Assembly (NCBI GenBank): GCA_025963345.1
Contig: JAOPUS010000310.1
Location: 1-9,087, forward strand
DNA: 9,087 nucleotides
From: Blastococcus sp.
Lineage (GTDB): Bacteria > Actinomycetota > Actinomycetes > Mycobacteriales > Geodermatophilaceae
Direction: 5' to 3'
The position numbers and the translations under genes are program-made. Positions 5,598 through 9,087 of the stretch are shown here, piece after piece. The stretch's first letter is position 1, and each line of letters starts with the position of its first letter. The notes under the pieces are model-generated. The model ran no database searches, was not told where the DNA came from, and saw only the letters and a program-made list of their open reading frames with translations.

Positions 5598-6392
5598 TTG
5601 TCTCGCAGCAGTGCACCGCAGGTCCTCGAGCGCCCCGGGGTCGAAGCCGGCACCGCTGAGGCACCGTCCGACGACCAGAACCTCGACGCCCCGGCGACCG
5701 TTGCCGACCGGCCCCGCCGCCTGCGCCTCCCCCACCCGCCGCGCCTCCCCCACCCGCCCGGCCGACGCGCGCCCCTGTGGTTCGCCGCCCTCGTGGCCGG
5801 CGCACTCCTCGCCGCCGCGCCCAGCGTGATCGGCAGCCCCACCGGGGCCCAGGCCGAGGCATCGGACTACGGGCTCGGCGCCGCCTCCGAGCTCAGCCTC
5901 ACCGGCGAGATCGACGACGCCGGCGTCCGCCGCAGCATCACCGAGGCCGAGGCCCAGGCCCGACTGGGCGAGCTGGCCGCCTCCCGCGCCGCACGCGCCC
6001 CGAAGACCGTGCTGCCCACCCAGGGCCGGCTCACCACCTGCTACTGCATGCGCTGGGGCCAGATGCACTGGGGCCTGGACCTCGCAGCACCGCTGGGCAC
6101 CCCGATCCTGGCGGCCGCCGACGGCGTGGTGCTGCGGGCCGGCCCGGCGTCCGGGTTCGGCAACGCGGTCTACATCCAGGACGCGGACGGCAACGTCCAC
6201 ATCTACGGGCACATGCGCTACTACGACGTGCGCGCCGGCGACGTCGTGCACGCGGGCGACCAGATCGCCAAGGTGGGCAACCAGGGCCAGTCGACGGGGC
6301 CGCACCTGCACTACGAGATCCACCGCGGCGGGATCGACGGCCGACCGATGGACCCCCAGGACTGGCTCGCCGAGCGCGGGATCAACATGTGA
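5598..6392 (+). CDS. Membrane-anchored M23 (LytM-like) peptidoglycan endopeptidase
   Basis: A 264-residue zinc metallopeptidase that should cut peptide cross-links in the cell wall. Order of parts: a Pro/Arg-rich cytoplasmic tail (1-58), one hydrophobic segment (59-78, possibly a signal anchor or uncleaved signal), a charged linker (about 86-138) and the M23 domain (139-260). All expected residues are visible: zinc ligands His157 and Asp161 (M-H-W-G-L-D), His238 in G-P-H-L-H, and catalytic His205 (Y-G-H-M) and His236. No LysM or other wall-binding domain is seen, so it relies on membrane anchoring. An unusual Cys148-Tyr-Cys150 sits just before the active-site entry. The start is TTG at 5598, supported by its Shine-Dalgarno. 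Homologues next to pcrA/uvrD1 are found in other actinomycetes. Convergent with pcrA; the preceding 250 bp contain a possible MtrA box and a structured leader. Confidence 0.92.
   Translation: MSRSSAPQVLERPGVEAGTAEAPSDDQNLDAPATVADRPRRLRLPHPPRLPHPPGRRAPLWFAALVAGALLAAAPSVIGSPTGAQAEASDYGLGAASELSLTGEIDDAGVRRSITEAEAQARLGELAASRAARAPKTVLPTQGRLTTCYCMRWGQMHWGLDLAAPLGTPILAAADGVVLRAGPASGFGNAVYIQDADGNVHIYGHMRYYDVRAGDVVHAGDQIAKVGNQGQSTGPHLHYEIHRGGIDGRPMDPQDWLAERGINM
5723..5758 (+). repeat. Perfect tandem duplication of 18 bp inside the M23 peptidase gene
   Basis: The 18-base unit at 5723-5740 is repeated exactly at 5741-5758. It keeps frame and encodes R-L-P-H-P-P twice in the cytoplasmic tail just before the membrane segment, giving a basic, proline-rich stretch. 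It probably arose by slippage and may vary in copy number between strains. Confidence 0.85.
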
Positions 6393-6402
6393 GCTGTGTG
6401 AT

Positions 6403-6423
6403 CTGTCCGCCTCCGGCGGACAG
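6403..6423. terminator. Hairpin between the convergent M23 peptidase and pcrA genes
   Basis: CTGTCCGCC (6403-6411) and GGCGGACAG (6415-6423) form a perfect 9-bp stem with a 3-base loop, 11 bases after the peptidase stop. It is symmetric and could stop transcription from both sides. Neither side has a T-tract. A second, weaker stem (GTCCC 6464-6468, GGGAC 6475-6479) lies nearer the pcrA stop. Confidence 0.6.
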
Positions 6424-6495
6424 CGCGGCCACGAGCCGTGCCCCTGGTGCGTTGAGCCCCGCAGTCCCTGGTCGGGGACCCTCCGGGCCCCGCTC

Positions 6496-8811
6496 CTAGA
6501 GCTTGACGAGGGGGGCGTACCGCAGGACCAGGCGTTTGGTCCCGCCTGACCCGAAGTCCACCGTGGCCTGGGCCTTGTCGCCGGCCCCGGTCACCTCGAC
6601 GACCGTCCCCAGCCCGAACGCGTCGTGGCTGACCCGGTCACCGACGTCGACGGAGATGACCGCGCGGTTGCCGGCGCCGCCGCGCAGACCCCCGGTCGAC
6701 AGCCCGGTCGCGGCGACCCGCGCCTGCGCCGAGCCGTAGCCGGTGGACGCCGGGGCCGGCTCGAGCCTCGACCAGTGCACGGTCTCGGCGGGCAGCTCGT
6801 CGAGGAACCGGGACGGCGGGTTGTACGACGGCTGGCCCCAGCTCGTGCGCACCTGCGCACGGGAGAGGAACAGCCGCTGCTGGGCCCGCGTGATGCCCAC
6901 ATAGGCCAGCCGCCGCTCCTCCTCCAGCTCCCGCGGGTCGCCGAGGGCACGCAGGTGCGGGAAGACGCCGTCCTCGAGCGCGGTCAGGAAGACGACGGGG
7001 AACTCCAGTCCCTTGGCCGTGTGCAGCGTCATCATCGTGACGACGCCTGCGTCATCGCCGGTGACAGGGATCTGATCGGCGTCGGCGACCAGCGAGACCT
7101 GCTCGAGGAAGTCGGTCACGGTGCCCTCGGGGTGGGCTGCCTCGAACTCGGCAGCGACCGAGATGAGCTCGTTGAGGTTGTCGACGCGGCCCTCGTCCTG
7201 CGGGTCGGTGCTCGCCTGCAGCTCGGTCAGGTAGCCGGTGCGGTCGAGGATGCTCTCCAGCAGCGCTGCCGGGCCTGAACCGGTCTCGACGAGCTGCTCG
7301 AACTCCTCCAGCAGCGCCACGAACTCCTGCAGCGCCTTGAGCGAGCGAGTGGCGAGATCCGGCACCTCCGCGCAGCGACGCAGCGCGCTGGCGAAGGCGA
7401 TCCGCTCGCGGTCGGCGAACTTCTCCACGCACGCCTCGGCCCGCTCGCCGATGCCGCGCTTGGGGGTGTTGATGATCCGGCGCAGGCTGACGACGTCGGC
7501 CGGGTTCGCGACGACCTTCAGGTAGGCCAGCGCGTCGCGGACCTCCTTGCGCTCGTAGAAGCGCACGCCGCCGACGACCTTGTACGGCATGCCGACGCGG
7601 ATGAAGACCTCTTCGAACACACGGGAGGCGTTGTTGGTGCGGTAGAAGACCGCGATGTCCTTCGGCTGGGCGACGCCCTCGTCGACCAGCGCGTCGATCT
7701 GCTCGGCGACCCAGGCAGCCTCGTCGTGCTCGTTGTCGGCGACGTAGCCCTCGATCAGCTCGCCGTCGCCGGCGTCGGTCCAGAGGCTCTTGGGACGACG
7801 CCCCGTGTTCTTCGCGATGACCGTGTTGGCCGCCCGCAGGATCCGCTGCGTAGACCGGTAGTTCTGCTCCAGCACGATCGTCGTGGCGTGCGGGTAGTCG
7901 CGCTCGAACTCGTCGATGTTGCGGATCGTCGCCCCGCGGAAGGCGTAGATCGACTGGTCGGCGTCGCCGACGACGCACAGCTCCGCCTGCGGCACCGGGC
8001 CGTCGCCGGTGCCCACCAGCTCGCGCACCAGCATGTACTGGGCGTGGTTGGTGTCCTGGTACTCGTCGACCAGCACGTGGCGAAACCGGCGGCGGTAGTG
8101 CTCGGCGACGTCGGGGAACGCCTGCAGCAGGTGCACGGTGCTCATGATCAGGTCGTCGAAGTCCATGGCATGCGCCTGGCGCAGCCGCTGCTGGTAGAGC
8201 TTGTACACCTCGGCCAGCACCTTCTCCGGTGCCGTCTGCGGGGCGTAGCTCTCCTCGTCGATGAGCTCGTTCTTCAGGTTGGAGACCTGGGCGGCGAGGC
8301 TGCGCCCGGGATAGCGCTTGGAGTCCAGGTCGAGGTCGCGCGCCACCATCGTCATCAGGCGCACCGAGTCGCCCTGGTCGTAGATCGTGAAGGAGGACTT
8401 CAGGCCGAGCTTGGCCGCCTCGGCGCGCAGGATGCGCACGCACATCGAGTGGAACGTCGAGACCCACATCGCGCGGGCGCGGGGGCCGACGAGCGCCGCC
8501 ACCCGCTCCTTCATCTCGCCCGCGGCCTTGTTCGTGAAAGTGATCGCGAGGACCTCGCCGGGAGAAGAGTGCCGGGCACCGAGGAGGTAGGCGACGCGGT
8601 GGGTGAGCACGCGGGTCTTGCCCGAACCGGCACCGGCCACGATGAGCAGCGGGCCGCCCTCGTGGACGACGGCCTGACGCTGGGGGCCGTTGAGGCCGGC
8701 GAGCATGCGGTCGAGTTCCCGGCCGACGGACCCGGGGGCGGAGCGCTGCAGGGCCTCCGTCCCGGGAAGACTGTTCTGGGCACCGGAGGGGGCCTGCTGG
8801 ACGCTGCTCAT
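6496..8811 (-). CDS. pcrA: ATP-dependent 3'-5' DNA helicase PcrA/UvrD1
   Basis: A 771-residue superfamily 1A helicase for nucleotide-excision repair, removal of RecA/replication blocks and plasmid-type replication. All motifs are present in order: Q motif (L-N-G-P-Q-R-Q-A, 40-47), Walker A A-G-A-G-S-G-K-T (59-66, Lys65), Ia (90-97), Ib (S-T-F-H-S, 118-122), Walker B D-E-Y-Q-D (249-253), III (G-D-A-D-Q-S-I-Y-A-F-R-G, 282-293), IV (Q-N-Y-R-S, 316-320), V (L-H-T-A-K-G-L-E-F, 596-604) and VI (Y-V-G-I-T-R-A, 637-643). The C-terminal 724-771 is the Tudor-like domain (G-D-R-V-x-H-x-x-F-G-x-G) that in PcrA/UvrD contacts RNA polymerase. Length is normal for the family. The start is ATG at 8811 because GAGGAGG precedes it; the in-frame ATG at 8919 would add 36 residues unlike a helicase N-terminus. 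Convergent with the M23 gene and divergent from the leader region to the right. Confidence 0.97.
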   Translation of the reverse strand: MSSVQQAPSGAQNSLPGTEALQRSAPGSVGRELDRMLAGLNGPQRQAVVHEGGPLLIVAGAGSGKTRVLTHRVAYLLGARHSSPGEVLAITFTNKAAGEMKERVAALVGPRARAMWVSTFHSMCVRILRAEAAKLGLKSSFTIYDQGDSVRLMTMVARDLDLDSKRYPGRSLAAQVSNLKNELIDEESYAPQTAPEKVLAEVYKLYQQRLRQAHAMDFDDLIMSTVHLLQAFPDVAEHYRRRFRHVLVDEYQDTNHAQYMLVRELVGTGDGPVPQAELCVVGDADQSIYAFRGATIRNIDEFERDYPHATTIVLEQNYRSTQRILRAANTVIAKNTGRRPKSLWTDAGDGELIEGYVADNEHDEAAWVAEQIDALVDEGVAQPKDIAVFYRTNNASRVFEEVFIRVGMPYKVVGGVRFYERKEVRDALAYLKVVANPADVVSLRRIINTPKRGIGERAEACVEKFADRERIAFASALRRCAEVPDLATRSLKALQEFVALLEEFEQLVETGSGPAALLESILDRTGYLTELQASTDPQDEGRVDNLNELISVAAEFEAAHPEGTVTDFLEQVSLVADADQIPVTGDDAGVVTMMTLHTAKGLEFPVVFLTALEDGVFPHLRALGDPRELEEERRLAYVGITRAQQRLFLSRAQVRTSWGQPSYNPPSRFLDELPAETVHWSRLEPAPASTGYGSAQARVAATGLSTGGLRGGAGNRAVISVDVGDRVSHDAFGLGTVVEVTGAGDKAQATVDFGSGGTKRLVLRYAPLVKL

Positions 8812-8813
8812 GA

Positions 8814-8820
8814 CCTCCTC
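8814..8820 (-). promoter_or_regulatory. Ribosome-binding site of pcrA
   Basis: On the minus strand GAGGAGG ends two bases before the ATG at 8811. A TACAGT hexamer immediately upstream (8826-8821) resembles a -10 element, but it lies so close that the mRNA leader would be only a few bases, so I do not call it as the promoter. Confidence 0.6.
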
Positions 8821-8908
8821 ACTGTAAGCCGGACGGGTGACGGTCCCGCCCGGCCGGGGACCTGCGCCACACCCGTCCCAGCGGTGGCTGATGGCGTCGC
8901 GCCACCCC

Positions 8909-8920
8909 GTGTGGCACACT
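8909..8920 (+). promoter_or_regulatory. Putative promoter -10 region of the leader with overlapping palindrome
   Basis: CACACT at 8915-8920 lies seven bases before the GTG at 8928, the distance expected if transcription begins at the start codon of a leaderless transcript. It keeps only the A at position 2 and the final T of the TANNNT consensus, and no clear -35 is seen. It overlaps the palindrome GTGTG-G-CACAC (8909-8919), which could be an operator. Confidence 0.3.
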
Positions 8921-8927
8921 CGGCCTC

Positions 8928-8990
8928 GTGCTCGCCACGGTCAGCTTTTACTACGGTCACCGGGATCCGGTGTCCGTCACCGCTGGCTGA
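8928..8990 (+). CDS. Phe/Tyr leader peptide of a transcription attenuator
   Basis: A 20-codon ORF, GTG at 8928 to TGA at 8988-8990. The encoded peptide has Ser-Phe-Tyr-Tyr-Gly at codons 6-10 (TTT 8946, TAC 8949, TAC 8952), three consecutive aromatic codons in an otherwise ordinary short peptide. No Shine-Dalgarno precedes it, consistent with leaderless translation, which is common in actinomycetes. It is followed by a hairpin series ending in an intrinsic terminator, and the only other neighbouring gene, pcrA, is transcribed away from it. The function inferred is to sense charged Phe- and Tyr-tRNA by ribosome stalling and thereby control the gene beyond the right edge. By synteny with mycobacteria that gene is probably chorismate mutase. 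The alternative is a meaningless short ORF next to a terminator of unknown purpose. Confidence 0.65.
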   Translation: MLATVSFYYGHRDPVSVTAG

Positions 8991-9016
8991 GCAACCGCCG
9001 CAACAGACGCCCCGGG
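8958..9016 (+). promoter_or_regulatory. Attenuator switch: pause hairpin and alternative antiterminator pairing
   Basis: Segment 1 (CACCGG, 8958-8963) pairs perfectly with segment 2 (CCGGTG, 8967-8972). Segment 2 can instead pair with segment 3, the 5' arm of the terminator: 8969-8974 with 9006-9011 (six pairs, one G-U), continued by 8967-8968 with 9014-9015 and 8962-8964 with 9017-9019 across small bulges. A ribosome halted on the Phe-Tyr-Tyr codons (8946-8954) would cover segment 1, freeing 2 to pair with 3 and stopping the terminator from forming. A ribosome reaching the stop at 8990 would cover 2 and let the terminator fold. The pairings are visible by eye; energies are not calculated. 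Confidence 0.55.
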
Positions 9017-9042
9017 CCCGAAGAGCCCCGGGGCGTTTTTTT
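9007..9042 (+). terminator. Intrinsic terminator of the leader (attenuator)
   Basis: A 10-bp perfect stem, ACGCCCCGGG (9007-9016) with CCCGGGGCGT (9027-9036), has a 10-base loop and runs into seven T's (9036-9042). This is the only classical Rho-independent terminator with a full T-run in the window. It begins 16 bases after the stop of the 20-codon leader ORF, and no larger plus-strand gene precedes it. Confidence 0.92.
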
Positions 9043-9074
9043 GTTTCCGGTGTTCGATGGGCCACCAGCTCCCC

Positions 9075-9080
9075 GAAGGA
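9075..9080 (+). promoter_or_regulatory. Likely ribosome-binding site of a gene starting at or just beyond the right edge
   Basis: GAAGGA lies seven bases before the last base of the window, an A. If that A begins an ATG, the spacing would be ideal. The gene itself is not visible. Its position next to divergent pcrA matches that of the AroQ-type chorismate mutase gene in mycobacteria, which is inference only. Confidence 0.45.
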
Positions 9081-9087
9081 CATCCGA

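Noticed and set aside
5481..6323. Minus-strand reading frame opposite the M23 peptidase
   Set aside because: Antisense shadow; the plus strand carries every M23 metal and catalytic residue.
7052..8467. Long minus-strand reading frame of 471 codons inside pcrA
   Set aside because: It is a frame-shifted shadow of pcrA with Arg/Ala/Gly-rich composition typical of GC-rich DNA.
8812..8919. Upstream ATG at 8919 for pcrA
   Set aside because: The extra 36 residues do not resemble a helicase N-terminus, and a strong GAGGAGG precedes the ATG at 8811.
9049..9058. Possible SOS (LexA) box near pcrA
   Set aside because: Only one half-site-like GTTCGA is present (9053-9057 region); no matching partner at the right spacing.
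9057..9087. ATG at 9057, open to the window edge, as start of the next gene
   Set aside because: No Shine-Dalgarno precedes it, while GAAGGA at 9075-9080 points to a start at about 9087 or later.

Overview
The window is GC-rich throughout (around 70% by eye). Its codon use, GTG/TTG starts and gene order indicate a high-GC actinomycete, perhaps Geodermatophilales or Pseudonocardiales; genus cannot be settled from this sequence. The set pcrA/uvrD1, an M23 peptidase and sucC in one neighbourhood is, as I recall, conserved in Mycobacterium and Streptomyces. This is therefore mostly a chromosomal housekeeping region, not a mobile island. I saw no transposase, integrase, tRNA, rRNA or CRISPR array.

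Layout from left to right: (1) the N-terminal 63% or so of sucC on the minus strand, running off the left edge; (2) a divergent intergenic region with an 11-bp inverted repeat; (3) a secreted CocE/NonD-type (S15-like) serine hydrolase on the plus strand; (4) a hairpin between convergent genes; (5) a minus-strand pair made of an eight-helix membrane protein followed by a stand-alone cobalamin-binding domain of the methylmalonyl/isobutyryl-CoA mutase type; (6) a divergent promoter region rich in palindromes; (7) a plus-strand alpha/beta-hydrolase lipase; (8) a 250-bp gap with a hairpin, an MtrA-box-like repeat and competing helices; (9) a plus-strand membrane-anchored M23 (LytM-like) peptidase; (10) a hairpin between convergent genes; (11) minus-strand PcrA/UvrD1 helicase; (12) a divergent leader region at the right edge.

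The most interesting element is at the right edge. A 20-codon leaderless-looking ORF carries Phe-Tyr-Tyr codons. They are followed by a small hairpin, an alternative antiterminator pairing and a near-perfect intrinsic terminator with seven T's, and then a ribosome-binding site at the last bases of the window. This is the architecture of a classical ribosome-mediated transcription attenuator responding to Phe/Tyr supply. By synteny with mycobacteria, where a chorismate mutase gene lies divergent to uvrD1, the regulated gene just outside the window is probably chorismate mutase, the branch-point enzyme to Phe and Tyr.

The other genes are loosely related: sucC (TCA cycle) and the B12 domain (acyl-CoA mutase, feeding succinyl-CoA metabolism) touch the same metabolic node, while the lipase and M23 protease act at or outside the envelope.
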